This document shows positions 10,701 to 22,211 of a DNA stretch of 64,000 bases, one piece after another (positions within the stretch are counted from its first letter, which is position 1; every line of letters starts with the position of its first letter). This stretch comes from Erinaceus europaeus (taxonomy: Eukaryota; Chordata; Mammalia; Eulipotyphla; Erinaceidae). Under the pieces are notes generated by a model that ran no database searches, was not told where the DNA came from, and worked only from the letters and a program-made list of their open reading frames with translations. A program made the translations under genes and the position numbers. Location of the stretch: NCBI RefSeq assembly GCF_950295315.1, contig NC_080165.1, positions 6,475,417-6,539,416 of the forward strand, in the 5' to 3' direction.

Positions 10701-13694
10701 CTCAATTTTGTTCCCTCTTTTGAAGAATGAACATTTCCTTTCGTTGAGCTTTTGTATGGTTTTCTTATTTTCAGTGTTATTGATTTCTGCCCTAACTTTA
10801 GTAATTTCTGTCCTCCTGGTTGCTTTAGGGTTCCTTTGTTCTTCTTCCTCTAGGTCTTTAAGATGTGCTATTAGGTTGTTTATGCGCTTTTTCTTGTTTC
10901 CTTATGTGTGCTTGTATGGCTATGAACTTCCCTCTCAGGACTGCCTTAGCTGTGTCCCAAATATTTTGATAGCTTGTGTCTTCATTTTCATTGAACTCTC
11001 GAAACATTTTGATTTCTTCCTTTATTTCCTCTTTGACCCAGTAGTTGTTAAGTAGTGTACTGTTGAGCTTCAACATGTTGGGAATACTACTAATCTTTTG
11101 TTGATTGTTAAGTGTTAGTTTAATTCCACTGTGGTTTAAGAAGATGCTTGGGATGCTTTAAATGCTCTTGAATTTGTTGATGCTGTCTTTGTGGCCTAAC
11201 ATATCGTCTCTCCTTGAGAATGATCCATGTGGGCTTGAGTGGAATGTGTATTCCAGTTTCTTGGGATGAATGACTCTGAAAATGTCCAATAGTTCTAGTT
11301 TATCCATCTCCTCATTTAGTTCCCTCATTTCTTTTTTTTTTAAATTTTTTAAATATTTATTCACTCCCTTTTTGTTGCCCTTGTTGTTTTATTGTTGTAG
11401 TTATTATTGTTGTCTGTATTCTTTGTTGGATAGAACAGAGAGAAATGGAGGGAGGAGGGGAAGACATAGAGGCGGAGAGAAAGATATATCTACCACCTGT
11501 GAAGCGACTCCCCTGCAGGTGAGAGCTCCCTCATTTCTTTATTGATTTTCTGCCTGGATGATCTGTCAAGTTGAGAGAGTGGGGTACTGATGTCCCCTAC
11601 TATTACTGTGTTGCTGTTAGTATATTGCTGTAGCTCTTTCAGTAGAAGTTTGATGTATTTAGATGGCTTATCACTGGGTGCATAGATATTAATTATTGTC
11701 AAGTCCTCTTGTTGATCCTCTGAGCATTAAGTAGTGTTTATCCCTATCTTTAAAATTTTTAGTTATTTTAAAGTCTGTTGTGTCATATATGAGAATAGCT
11801 GTTCCTAATCTTTTTTGTGGACCATTGGCTTGTATGATGGTTTTTCATCCTTTCCCTTTGAGTCTGTGTTTGTCTTGTTGAGTTAGGTGGGTTTCCTGTA
11901 GACAGCATATTGTTGGGTTGTGTTTTTGATCCATCTTCCTACTCTGTGCCTTTTTATAGGTAAATTCTGGCCATTGACATTTATTGATATCAAAGACTGA
12001 AGATATTTTAAAGCCATTCTTGTAGATTTTTAGAGTGCTTTGATATATGTCCTATTTATGGTGGTCTGATTGTTTATAGGAGACCTTTCAGAACTTCTTT
12101 CAGGGCAGGCTTGGTGACAGTTGATTCTTTTAACTGTTGCTTGTCTGAGAAGGTTTTTATGCCTCCATCTAGTCTGAATGACAGTCTATCAAGATACAGT
12201 AGTCTTGGTTGAAAGCCTTTCTCATTGAGCACTTGATAGGTATCTTGCCATTCTCTTCTGGTCTGTAGTGTTTGTGTGGAGAACTCTGCTGCTAATCTTA
12301 TGAGTTTTCTTCTGTAGGTGACGCTTTTTTTTTTTTTTCTCTTGCAGTCTTCAGGATCCTTTTTTTAATCCTTATTCCTTTCCATTCTAAATATGATGTG
12401 TCTTGGTATCTTTAAATCTGGGTTAATTCTGTAGGTATGCTGTGGGCTTCTTGAACCTTTATGTCTTTTGATATTGTCTAGACTAGAGAAGTTCTCAGCT
12501 TTTATGTCCGGAAGATTGCTTTCTTCCCATCCCTCTCTTTTTCCTCTGGTAAGCCAATAATGTGTATATTATTTCTTTTGAAGTCATCCCACCATAGTTC
12601 TCTGTTGTTGTTTTTAGTATCTCTTAATCTCATTTTGAGATCTCTTTCTTCATTTTGTGTTATCTCTAATTCATCCTCAATCTTGCTAATTCTGTCTATT
12701 CTCTCTCCCCTCTACTGTTTTCTGGAGTTCTTCTGTTTTGTTACCCTGTTCTGATACTGTTTTAGCTTGTTCAGCTAGTTGTGTTTTTAACTTAGCTAGT
12801 TCAGCTTTCAGCTCTCTAATAACCTTGAGATAATTAGTGCTTTCTTCCAGGGTCTCATTTGTTGTTTCTGCATTTCTTATGACAATTCTTTCAAACTGTT
12901 TACTCACTCCTGTGCTTATTTCCTTAACTAGTGTTATGGATATTGACCTCATTATTTTGTGCTTCAACCTTTGGGGGGCTTTTAGCTGGACTCTTATCTT
13001 GGTTCATTTCTCCAATATTTCTTCTTGTTGGTTTATCCATTCTATATGATTTGTTATGAGGTCCCTCTCTCAGTACTTTCCAGTTACTGACCACTCTTGC
13101 CTGGACTGACTTGTGTCTAATTAAGGTAGTTAAAGGGCTCATAGTTGTGGAAATTGACAGTTGTTTTTATATTATTTTAATCCCTGAGTTGGAGCACAGT
13201 CGTTTAAAAGCCTCTTTTGTTCTTTTTATTTTCTGTAGGCTCTGGAAGCCTGAGGGCTTTTAAACTATAAGTGGTCTTCTTAGTTTAATCTATCACTCCT
13301 GGCCAAGAAATAAAGCAGGGTGGGGAAGAGATAATCCAGTGGTTATGCAAAGAGACTCTCACAACCCTACTGCTAGGTCACCAAGGTAGAGATCTTCTCC
13401 TGAGTTTCCTGGTTAGTTCTCTGTTCCCTGGTGTCAGCACATGGCCTCCCCTCGCTGCTCCAGATTCTGAATGAAGTAGCAATGGTGTCTCACAATTGCA
13501 TTTGATGAGTCTCACGGGAGTCCTGTCCTCCCTTCAGCCATCTTTTTGTTGGTGAAACAGACTGGAGGTGGTGTCTCAACTGGTAAACTGCTGGACTGTT
13601 ACCAGCCACTTAATCTATCCCTAGTCTCCTTTCTCTCTGTGAGCACACATATTTGCACTCACCAGTGATTTGGTGGGTTCCTGAAGTCGTTCTC
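7775..13694 (-). mobile_element. L1-A: essentially full-length LINE-1, ORFs broken
   Basis: A 5.92-kb antisense LINE-1 (about 5.7 kb without a nested SINE). It is flanked by an exact 14-bp TSD, GAGTCCAAGATCTT, at 7761-7774 and 13695-13708. Reading the minus strand, the order is a 5' UTR (about 13694-13050), ORF1 with an N-terminal segment (13142-12924, including MDKPTRRNIGEMNQDKS) and coiled coil (12967-12686), an endonuclease segment with INIYAPSD and VIVGDIST (11702-11490), and reverse transcriptase (10592-9700, with [18 protein letters not shown]). The C-terminal part is at 9647-8790 and 8384-8070, then the 3' UTR and a T-rich left end. Frameshifts and stops divide ORF2 into at least five pieces, so it cannot be autonomous. 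The TSD shows that both termini are original. Confidence 0.93.
11335..11526 (-). repeat. SINE-A, 5'-truncated, nested in L1-A
   Basis: Antisense SINE-A that stops just after the CTCCCCTGCAGGTGAGAG block. TSD TCCCTCATTTCTTT at 11321-11334 and 11527-11540 is made of L1 sequence, so it post-dates L1-A. Confidence 0.92.
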
Positions 13695-13893
13695 GAGTCC
13701 AAGATCTTATGCAATTGTGATACTTTTGGGTTTCTTCCCAGCCCAAAGCTCTCTCTCTTTATCCTTTTCTATTTTTCTCTTTCCTTTTTTTTCTCTTTCT
13801 CCCTTCCTCCCTCCCTCCTTTCCTCTCCTCTCTTTTCTCTCTTTCTTTCTTTTTTATTGGGGAATTGATAGTGTATAGTAAATATAGTTGTTG

Positions 13894-14021
13894 GGCAAGG
13901 GTAGATAGCATAATGGTTATGCAAAGAGATTCTGATACCTGAGGCTTCAAAGTCCCAGGTTCAATCCCCTGCACCACCATAAGCCAGAGTTGAGCAGTAC
14001 TCTGGTTAAAAAAAAAAAAAA
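13894..14021 (+). repeat. SINE-C, nested in L1-B
   Basis: A short tRNA-headed SINE (GGTAGATAGCATAATGGTTA, GGTTCAATCCCC, GAGCAGTACTCTGG, poly-A). Exact 16-bp TSD GTAAATATAGTTGTTG at 13878-13893 and 14022-14037, with L1 sequence on both sides. Confidence 0.92.
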
Positions 14022-14857
14022 GTAAATATAGTTGTTGATACATGTGTAAAATTTCTCTAATTTTAGCAAAACACTCTCACTCCCAGCCTGAGTCCTCCTC
14101 CACCATTAGCACCAGAACTTCAAAGCACCTCCAATTCCAGAGTCCTTTGCTTTGGTGCAAGATACCAAACCCTGTCCAAGTTCTGCTGTGTGTTTCCCTT
14201 TTCTATTCTTATTTCTCAACTTCTGTCTGTGAGTGAGATCATCCCATAATCATGCTTCTGGTTCTGACTTATCTCACTTAACACGGTTCCTTCAAGCTCC
14301 ATCCAAGACTGGGTGGAAAAGGCCGTTTCGTTTCATCATTCTTAATAGTTGAGTAGTATTCTAATATGTATATATAGCACACCTTTTTTAGCCACTCATC
14401 TTCTGCTAGACATTTAGCTTGCTTCAAAGTTTGGGCTGTTAACAGTTGTGATGCTATAAAGATAGTTATGCACAGATCATTTTGGATGGCTGTGTTTTGG
14501 TTCCTTAGGACATATCCTCAGGAGACGATTTGCAGGGTAATAGTGTAGATCTACTTCTGGCTTTCTGAAAGTTCTCCAGACTGCTGTCCACAGGGGTTTG
14601 GCCCATTGATATTCCCACCAGCAGTGCAGGAGGGTTCCCTTGCCCCAATGACCTCTTCAGCATTTCTTACTGCTGTGGGTTCTGACATTCTTACAGAAAT
14701 GAAGTGGTATCTTATTGTTGTCTTTATTTGCATTTCTCTGACTTAAAGCATTTTTCCATGTCTTGTTGGCCTTTTAAAGATCTTCTTTGGTGAATATTTG
14801 GTTCATATTGTCTCCTTACTTTTGGAAGGGGTCATTTTTTTGTTGTTGCTTATTTTG

Positions 14858-14860
<3 letters not shown>

Positions 14861-14946
<86 letters not shown>
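14861..14946 (+). repeat. (AT)n followed by (TTG)n microsatellite
   Basis: A pure AT run of 54 bases at 14861-14914, then about ten TTG units. It lies inside L1-B, so it arose or expanded after that insertion. Confidence 0.95.
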
Positions 14947-14947
<1 letters not shown>

Positions 14948-15120
14948 AGCCTTTTGTCTGATTTATGAAATATAAAGATCTCCCATTTTGTAAGGAGTCT
15001 TTTTGGTTGGATGGTAGTTTCCTTTGCTGTACAGAAGCTTTTCAATTTTATGTAGTCTCAATGGTTTATTTTTTTGTTTTTGTCTTCCTTGAGTCACTGA
15101 AGATGCCTATATAACTTACA

Positions 15121-15466
15121 GGGGGTCAGGCAATAGCACAGTGGGATAAGTGCATGTGGTGCAAAGCACAATGACAGGCGTAGGGATTCCGGTTAGAGCC
15201 CTTGGCTCCTTACCTGCACGGGAGTCGCTTCATAGGCGGTGAAGCAGGTCTGCAGGTGTCTATCTTTCTCTCCCCCTCTCTGTCTTCCCGTCATCCTTTC
15301 TCCATTTCTCTCTGTCCTGTCCAACAATAACATCATCATTGACAACAATAATAGTAACCAAAACAACAAGGGCAGCAAAAGGGGAAAAAAAGGCCTCCAG
15401 GAGCAGTGGATTTGTGGTGTGGGCACTGAGCCCCAGTGATAACCCTGGAGGCCAAAAAAAAAGAAA
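15121..15466 (+). repeat. SINE-A long form, nested in L1-B
   Basis: Sense SINE-A with the GCCTCCAGGAGCAGTGGATT module and CCCTGGAGGCC end. Imperfect TSD AACTTACA/AACTTATA at 15113-15120 and 15467-15474; L1 sequence resumes at AGAAAAGAGTTCTGCC. Confidence 0.85.
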
Positions 15467-16692
15467 AACTTATATAGAAAAGAGTTCTGCCAATATTTTC
15501 CTTGAAGTATTTGATAGTTTCTGGTCTTACATCCAAGTCCATTCGGAGTTTACCTTTGTGTGTGATGAAATATAGTGGTTCTGTTTTATTCTTCTGAATG
15601 TTTTATCCCATTTTTTCTCCAACACCATTTGGTGAAGAGACTCTCCTTTCTCCATTTAATAGTTTTGTCCTCGCTGATAAAAATTAGATGTTGATAGGTG
15701 TGGGAACTTATTTCTGGGCTCTCAGTTTCATTCCACTTGTAAGTGTGTCCATTTTTCTTCCAGTACCAGGCAGTTTTGGGTATAGCGGCTCTAAAGTAGT
15801 CTGATATCTGGTAGCATGATGCCTCCAGTTCTCTTCTTGTCCTGAAGATAGCTTTGGTGGTTCTAGCTGTTTTCGGGTTCCAGGTGAACTTTTGTAGCTT
15901 TGTCTATTCCCTTATTTAAAAAAAAATTTTGGGATCTTGATATGGATTGCATTAAATTTGGCTTTGGGTAGAATAATCATTTTGATGAAATTAATTCTTC
16001 CACTCCATGAACATGGAACATGTATTTCTTTGTATATTTTCTGTTTCCTTGAATAGTATCTCATAATTTTTAGTGTAGAAGTCTTTTACTTATTTTGTTA
16101 GGTTTATTCCTAGCTAATAAACTCCTCCACCCCCTAATTCATGTCTAAATTCAGATTGTAACTTAACTTGGGGGTCATTTTCAGCTGTAAAATCTTATAT
16201 ATACACTTACCCAGATCATTGATAACATAGTTCAATTTACTCAATCTCTGTAGAATTTAACATTTTTACTGTTATTCCATAATGAGCAGTTGTTAACTGT
16301 TTTAAGATAAATTTATAATTTGTTTTTATACTTTGGATAACATTTGAAAAGAATATTATAATTAACTGCTAGGAGATGAAAATTTTGTGACTCATTGATT
16401 CTTGTTGAAATAACTTGTTGATGTTAGTTGCTTTGATAGATATACTTTTAAAATGTTAACTTAGTCATGCTTTTAAGATGTTGAAAATTTAAATTCCTGA
16501 TAGTTATTTTTTTAACAAAAGAATTATGAGAGTAATTTAATTATTCCAAAGTTGCTACTTAGGGTAAATACTCTTAGATATTATCCTTCTTGATGTTAGT
16601 GTTCTTAAACATTAATACTGTTGTTTTTATCTATCATTTTAAAATCAGTGTTCTCTCTTAACAGATGCTTATAAATGAAAACTTGTTCTTTT

Positions 16693-16989
16693 TTTAAGTT
16701 TTTAAATAATATTTATTTATTCCCTTTTGTTGCCCTTGTTGTTTTATTGTTGTAGTTTTTATTCTTGTTGTGATTGATGTCATTGTTGTTGGATAAGACT
16801 GAGAGAAATGGAGAGAGGAGGGAAAGACAGAGAAGGGGAGAGAAAGACAGACACCTGCAGACCTGCTTCACAGCCTGTGAAGTGACTCCCCTGCAGGTGG
16901 GGAGCCGGGGGCTCGAACCAGGTTCCTCACTCTGGTCCTTGCACTTTGCGCCACCTGCACTTAACCCACTGCACTACCACCCTACTCCC
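16693..16989 (-). repeat. SINE-A
   Basis: Antisense SINE-A with exact 15-bp TSD AAAACTTGTTCTTTT at 16678-16692 and 16990-17004. Confidence 0.93.
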
Positions 16990-17067
16990 AAAACTTGTTC
17001 TTTTGTACTGATTTGCATTAGTTTTGTAAATATTAAAACACCATCCTTAAAATATTACTTTTTCAAA

Positions 17068-17270
17068 AATTTTGATAGGACAGCGAGAAGTTGAGAAATG
17101 ATTGGGGATATAGATGGATGGATAGGTAGGTAGATAGATAGATAGATAGGTGTAGAAACAGGTATATTCAGCCCTGGTTTCCCACTCCTGAAGCCTCCTC
17201 ACTGCAATGAGGGACTGGGGGCTTGAACCTGAGTCCTTGCACCTCAACTGGGTGTATACCACCCAACTCT
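17068..17270 (-). repeat. SINE-B with GATA-type microsatellite
   Basis: Antisense SINE-B remnant (GATAGGACAGCGAGAAGTTGA, GGGGGCTTGAACCTGAGTCC). Its body has expanded into GATG/GGTA/GATA repeats at about 17108-17150. Confidence 0.75.
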
Positions 17271-17752
17271 CTAAATATGACTGTTAAGCATGTAAGTAGC
17301 CTTAGATATCTATGTAAACTGTATGTACATAATTATCTATAAGGCATCATTATTTTAATTCTCAGTGATAACAGAGGAAGAGTTATAAAAATGTGAATTC
17401 TTAGTAGGGATGACACAACAGAATTCATTAAAAAATGACATTCGATTTTTAAGCAACAGCTAATAGCTAAAGGTATAAAAATAATACCATCACAAGACCC
17501 AAAATAGATTTCAACCCCTCTCTGAAAAAAGGTATAATCTTGTTTGTCATATGAGATCTGATCTTACACTTATTTCTTGACAGATGGTTTTTACACAGAT
17601 GACATTCTTACAGAATTTAAAAATCTAAGGCAGTTCCTATTATATTCATATGACTGTTTTCTTAATCATAATTTTTATTTTGTTTTCTTTAGATCTTTAT
17701 GTATCCTAACATAATTCTTTTTTAATGAACTATCAAAATTTCTGTTTTTCTT

Positions 17753-18037
17753 TTAATTAATTGATTTATTTTCCCTTTTGTTGCCCTTGTTGTTTTATTG
17801 TTGTAGTTATTATTATTGTTATTGATGTCATTATTGTTGGGTAGGACAGAGAGAAATGGAGAGAGGAGGGGAAGACAGAGAGGGGGAGAGAAAGACAGAC
17901 ACCTGCAGACCCGCTTCACCACCTGTGAAGCGACTCCCCTGCAGGTGGGGAGGCAGGGGCTCGAACCGGGATCCTTACACTGGTCCTTGTGCTTGGCGCC
18001 CCCTGTGCTTAACCCACTGCGCTACCGCCCGACTCCC
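17753..18037 (-). repeat. SINE-A
   Basis: Antisense SINE-A with exact 16-bp TSD AATTTCTGTTTTTCTT at 17737-17752 and 18038-18053. Confidence 0.93.
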
Positions 18038-18234
18038 AATTTCTGTTTTTCTTATCATCCCAATCCTTATAAAAATGTCCACTGCTCAGTGTTTTTTATC
18101 TCATTCTTTTGTATAAATAGAGTAATAGTTGCCACTTATTGTAGAGAATAGGTTATATAATGACATCTTTTTATCTCCATGGAATACTCAAAAAGATGTT
18201 TTTGCTTTTTATCTTAGAGTAAGACATTTTTTTT

Positions 18235-18528
18235 AATATTTATTTTATTTTATTTATTCCCTTTTGTTGCCCTTGCTGTTTTTTTTTTTTTGTTGTTGTT
18301 GTTGTAGTTATTATTGTTGTTGTCATTATTGGATAAGACAGAGAGAAATGGAGAGAGGAGGGGAAGACAGAGAGGGGGAGAGAAAGACAGACACCTGCAG
18401 ACCTGCTTCACCGCCTGGGAAGCGACTCCCCTGCAGGTGGGGAGCCGGGGTTCGAACCGGGATCCTTATGCCGGTCCTTGTGCTTTGTGCCACCTGCGCT
18501 TAACCTGCTGCACTACAGCCCGACTCCC
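18235..18528 (-). repeat. SINE-A
   Basis: Antisense SINE-A. TSD AAGACATTTTTTT at 18221-18233 and 18529-18541. Confidence 0.9.
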
Positions 18529-18554
18529 AAGACATTTTTTTAAATACTTTTAAA

Positions 18555-18800
18555 AAAAATATTTCCATATCATTCCCATCACCAGAGTTCTGTGTCCCCA
18601 TGCCCCTCCCCTGGAAACAGCGGTAGTTCTCCCAAGGTCACAGATAATGGGATGCCTTTGTAACTACCTATACCTACGCCTACGCCTACGCCTACGCCTA
18701 CGCCTACACCTACACCTACACCTACATCTACACCTACACCTATATCTATCTATCGCCCATTTTTTTTTCCTATGGTTCTGCCTTCACTTCCTTTCTATGT
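18555..18800 (-). repeat. X-related repeat with (CCTACG/CCTACA)n array
   Basis: Shares CCAGAGTTCTG and AGTTCTCCCAAGGTCA with the copy at 42385-42640. From about 18672 to 18745 it has become a hexanucleotide array, first CCTACG units then CCTACA units, followed by CTAT repeats. It runs into the assembly gap. Confidence 0.7.
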
Positions 18801-19000
18801 NNNNNNNNNNNNNNNNNNNNNNNNNNNNNNNNNNNNNNNNNNNNNNNNNNNNNNNNNNNNNNNNNNNNNNNNNNNNNNNNNNNNNNNNNNNNNNNNNNNN
18901 NNNNNNNNNNNNNNNNNNNNNNNNNNNNNNNNNNNNNNNNNNNNNNNNNNNNNNNNNNNNNNNNNNNNNNNNNNNNNNNNNNNNNNNNNNNNNNNNNNNN
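18801..19000. other. Assembly gap (200 N)
   Basis: Exactly 200 N, a round number that looks like a placeholder for an unknown length. It ends 16 bases before exon 47-eq, so the branch point of that intron and probably the whole preceding exon lie inside it. Confidence 0.97.
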
Positions 19001-19016
19001 CTTCCGATTCCTTTAG

Positions 19017-19163
19017 GACTTAACCCAGGAGATGGAAATGCAGAATGAAAAGCTCACATGGCTGAATAGAACTGAATCTGAAGTGCTCTCGGATAAAAAT
19101 CTGAGTTCACATGATAGAGAGCAAATTTCAGAAAGCTTGAGAGCTGTGAACGCAACATGGAAG
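19017..19163 (+). CDS. UTRN: Utrophin rod exon (dystrophin exon 47 equivalent)
   Basis: A 147-bp exon of 49 whole codons, reading [20 protein letters not shown], then [19 protein letters not shown] and [10 protein letters not shown]. It encodes most of a spectrin repeat: the WLNRTE motif is in helix B and the final TW is the helix-C tryptophan. Human utrophin, as I recall it, has the closely similar [20 protein letters not shown]. The acceptor CCGATTCCTTTAG is only 16 bases from the gap, so its branch point cannot be judged; the donor is AAG|GTGTGT. Dystrophin exon 47 is 150 bp, one codon longer. The frame runs on directly into the next exon in phase 0, but the upstream neighbour visible in this window ends in phase 2, so one exon is unaccounted for. 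Confidence 0.95.
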
Positions 19164-19319
19164 GTGTGTGGCATCACTGGAGAAGCTGCTTCAGGCTTCT
19201 TGTTCTTGCTGTCAGAGAAATAGGGTTATAGCACTCTTTCTTTTTATAGAAATAATAGTTTTATAACATTCCATGAGTTTCAGGTGTGCAGCATTGAAGT
19301 TTTTGAATGTATTGTATAT

Positions 19320-19466
19320 TATTTTTATTTATTGGCTAGAGACGCCTGCAGCCCTGCTTCACCACTCGCAAAGTGTTCCCCCTGCAGGTGGGGACCAGGG
19401 TCTCAAACCCCAGCCCTTGCGTATTGTCACATGTGCGCTCCAGCAGGTGCGCCACCACTTGGCCCC
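19320..19466 (-). repeat. SINE-B, body deleted
   Basis: Antisense SINE-B in which the tail (TATTTATTGGCTAGAGAC) joins almost directly to CCTGCAGCCCTGCTTCACC. About 60 bases of the A/G-rich body are missing. Confidence 0.8.
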
Positions 19467-19585
19467 TGCATCACTGAAAAATGGATATATCTATTTATAT
19501 TACGTCTACTACTTGGAGTCCAGTTCTATCCTTTACCAAACAGTTGGGAGGAATAAGTGAGTAGTCGGGTAGAAAATATTTTATT

Positions 19586-19868
19586 GGGAGTCAGGCGCAG
19601 CGGGTTCAGCGCAGGTGGCGCAAAGCACAAGGACCGGTGTAAGGATCCCGGTTCGAGCCCCCGGCTCCCCACCTGCAGGGGAGTCGCTTCACAGGCAGTG
19701 ACGCAGGTCTGCAGGTGTCTGTCTCTCTCTGCCCCTCTCTGTCTTTCCCCTCCTCTCTCCATTTCTCTCTGTCCTATCTAACAATGCCAACATCAGTAAC
19801 TATAACAATAAGACAACAAGGGCAACAAAAGAGAATAAATCAATATTTTTTAAAAGAATTTTTTTAAA
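19586..19868 (+). repeat. SINE-A
   Basis: Sense SINE-A with exact 15-bp TSD AGAAAATATTTTATT at 19571-19585 and 19869-19883. Confidence 0.93.
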
Positions 19869-20179
19869 AGAAAATATTTTATTATGCACTTCTTTCTTTT
19901 TGTTTATTTATTCCTGAAACCACTAGTTGATCTTATAGTCTAAAAGTTTATTTTTTGTCTTGTGTAGTTTATCGGTTTGTTTGTCTACTACCTGTGACTG
20001 AAATCATATGGTATTTGTCTTTTTTTCATCCGGCTTATTACAATACCTATAATGTTTTCTAGGTCTATCCATGTGCTTTTACTCTAAAGTGTATTCTAAT
20101 ATTAGAATATTTTACTAATCCTTATTAATGCCTGTAATTTTTTATCATGAACAGAAACATAGTTTTAAATATATATATT

Positions 20180-20512
20180 TAAATTTTTTATTATTATCCT
20201 TATTTATTTATTGGATAATAAATAAAGACAGCCAGAAATCGAGAGGGAATGGGGAGATAGAGAGGGTGAGAGATAGATACCTGCAGCCCTGCTTCACCAC
20301 TTGTGCAACTTTTCCCATGCTGGTGGGGCCTGGGGACTTGAACCCGGGTCCTGGCACATTGTAATGTGTGCGCTCAACCAGGTGCACCACCACCCAGCCC
20401 CATATATTTATTTATTGCATAGAGACAGAGAAAAACTAAAATGGAATCAGAGCTAGAAAGGGAGAAAAAGAGAGACACTTGCAGCCCTGATTCACCTCTT
20501 ATGAGAAATGGG
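20180..20512 (-). repeat. Two adjacent SINE-B elements, second interrupted
   Basis: A complete antisense SINE-B ends near CACCCAGCCCC at 20400. A second begins at ATATATTTATTTATTGC (20401) but stops after CCTGATTCACCTCTTATG where another SINE follows. Confidence 0.8.
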
Positions 20513-20517
20513 GGGTT

Positions 20518-20805
20518 GGAGGCCGGGTGGTGGCGTACCAGGCAAAGTGCGTATTGTACTGTGAGCAAGGATATGCACAAGGACCCAGGTTCAAGACCCC
20601 ATTCCCCATCTGCAGGGGGAGACGCTTCCCAAGAGATGAAGCAGGTCTGCAGGTGTCTTATCTTTTTCTCTTCCCTTCTTTCTCCCTTTCCTCTCTCAAT
20701 TTTTCCCTGCCCTATTTAATACAATGGAAAAAACGGCCACCAGGAGCAGTGGGTTTGTTGTGCTGGTGCCATGCTCTAGCAGTGGCTCTGGAGGCAAAAA
20801 AATAA
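20518..20805 (+). repeat. Diverged sense SINE (A/B-like head, long-form end)
   Basis: Head GGCCGGGTGGTGGCG, B box GGTTCAAGACC, body and a final module GGCCACCAGGAGCAGTGG...GGAGGC. It appears inserted in the antisense SINE-B to its left, making a SINE-in-SINE. Confidence 0.75.
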
Positions 20806-21160
20806 AACCAGAACTGTAGCCTTAGCGCCCGATAACCTACACTCCACTGCCGTACCTCGACCTTGTCGTTAGAAATAGCCTCTTATTTACGTGGACATTA
20901 ACTTTCTGACATAACCTATGGCTTTTCAGATATTTTAAAATTATTTTCCTCTTTTGCCTTATCAGATATGACTGAGTGAGGGATTTGTCTGAGATGTTGA
21001 GTCTTTATTTCTCTGACCCTGATTCGGGTGAATCATCCCAAATGTCATCCCTGTGACTTCTGTGAAGCACACTGAGTTGTATCTAATGAGGTGGCAAATT
21101 TCTTCATCCGGAGGCCGATCAATCAGAGTTGAGTGTCAATTAGAGGGCTGACAGAGAATT

Positions 21161-21364
21161 TGATTTATTTATTCATTTATTTGTTACTGGATAGAGACAG
21201 ATACATTGAGAGGAGGGGGGAGATAGAGAGGGAGAGAGAGAAACACCTACAGCCCTGCTTCATCACTTGTGAAGCTTTCCTCCTGCAGGTGGGAGCCAGG
21301 GCCTTGGACCTGGGTCCTTGTACACTGTGATGTGAGCATGTAACCAGGTGTGCCACCCCCTGGC
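21161..21364 (-). repeat. SINE-B
   Basis: Antisense SINE-B, tail TTATTTATTCATTTATTTG to head CACCCCCTGGCCC. The flanks repeat GAGAATTT (21153-21160 and 21368-21375, approximate). Confidence 0.85.
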
Positions 21365-21717
21365 CCTGAGAATTTTTTTTCCCCATAAAGAATCGCTATT
21401 GCTAATTTCTGGCCTGAGTCTCCTATACTCTACACATGCACATGTAACTTTTCAGCATCTCTACTTGTTGTCCAGTCGGCCTTCCAGATGAACTGCAGTA
21501 CCTACCCTTTGCCTTACCTCACTTCCAGTGCAGGTAATTCCATCCTTAGGAGGGCTTAGGTGGAAGGCCTTTGAGTCAGCCGTAGAGCGTCTGAATTATA
21601 TCACAATGCAAGAATCGACTGTGGAGCTGATTCCCTTTTTGAACGTCTGCATCTGATCTAGCATGCTTTGCTGGATGGCAAAATGGCTAGAGAGAAAATA
21701 AAAGAAGGAAGCCCAGT

Positions 21718-22008
21718 GGGAGTTGGGCGGTAGTGCAGTGGGTTAAGCGCACGTGGCGTAAAGCGCAAGGACCCGCTAAGGATCCCGGTTCGAGCCCCCG
21801 GCTCCCCACCTGCAGGGGAGTCGCTTCACAGGTGGTGAAGCAGGTCTGCAGGTGTTTATCTTTCTCTCCCCCTCTCTGTCTTCCCCTCCTCTCTCCATTT
21901 CTCTCTGTCCTATCCAACAACTTCAATAACAACAACAATAATAACTACAATAAAACAACAAGGGCAACAAAAGGGAATAAATAAATTAATTTTTAAAAAA
22001 CATTTTAA
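21718..22008 (+). repeat. SINE-A
   Basis: Sense SINE-A with exact 17-bp TSD AAAAGAAGGAAGCCCAG at 21701-21717 and 22009-22025. Confidence 0.95.
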
Positions 22009-22211
22009 AAAAGAAGGAAGCCCAGCATTGAACAGTTGCACTTGAATGTTTACTATACAATTCTTCTATCATTTCTTAGGTTTGAAAACATAGCTTTAAC
22101 TCTTTCACACCTTCCCCATTGCCATTATCCTGTTTCAGGTCACCCACTGTTTTTCCCTTGATTGCTGCCATGGTCTCTTCCCCTGCCTCCGTGCTTCCTC
22201 TTCTGACTCTT

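Larger units (their letters stand above)
13853..16118 (-). mobile_element. L1-B: older, 5'-truncated LINE-1
   Basis: Starts at its 3' end with TTTTTTATTGGGGAATTGATAG and runs collinearly with L1-A's 3' UTR and ORF2 C-terminal half to about 16118. It is clearly more diverged, with many indels and no long open frame, and is interrupted by a SINE-C, an AT/TTG microsatellite and a SINE-A long form. It starts only about 145 bp beyond the 5' TSD of L1-A. Confidence 0.88.
7285..19016 (+). other. UTRN: UTRN introns 45-eq and 46-eq with the exon between them unseen
   Basis: Mostly L1 and SINE sequence plus a 200-N gap. Non-repeat stretches at 7285-7774, 16119-16677, 17005-17067, 17271-17736 and 18054-18220 were read for the missing 3n+1 exon (the segment that aligns to dystrophin exon 46) and none was found. 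Confidence 0.8.

Noticed and set aside
18647..18760. Repetitive LRLRLRLHLHLHL-type peptide
   Set aside because: It is translation of the CCTACG/CCTACA hexamer array.
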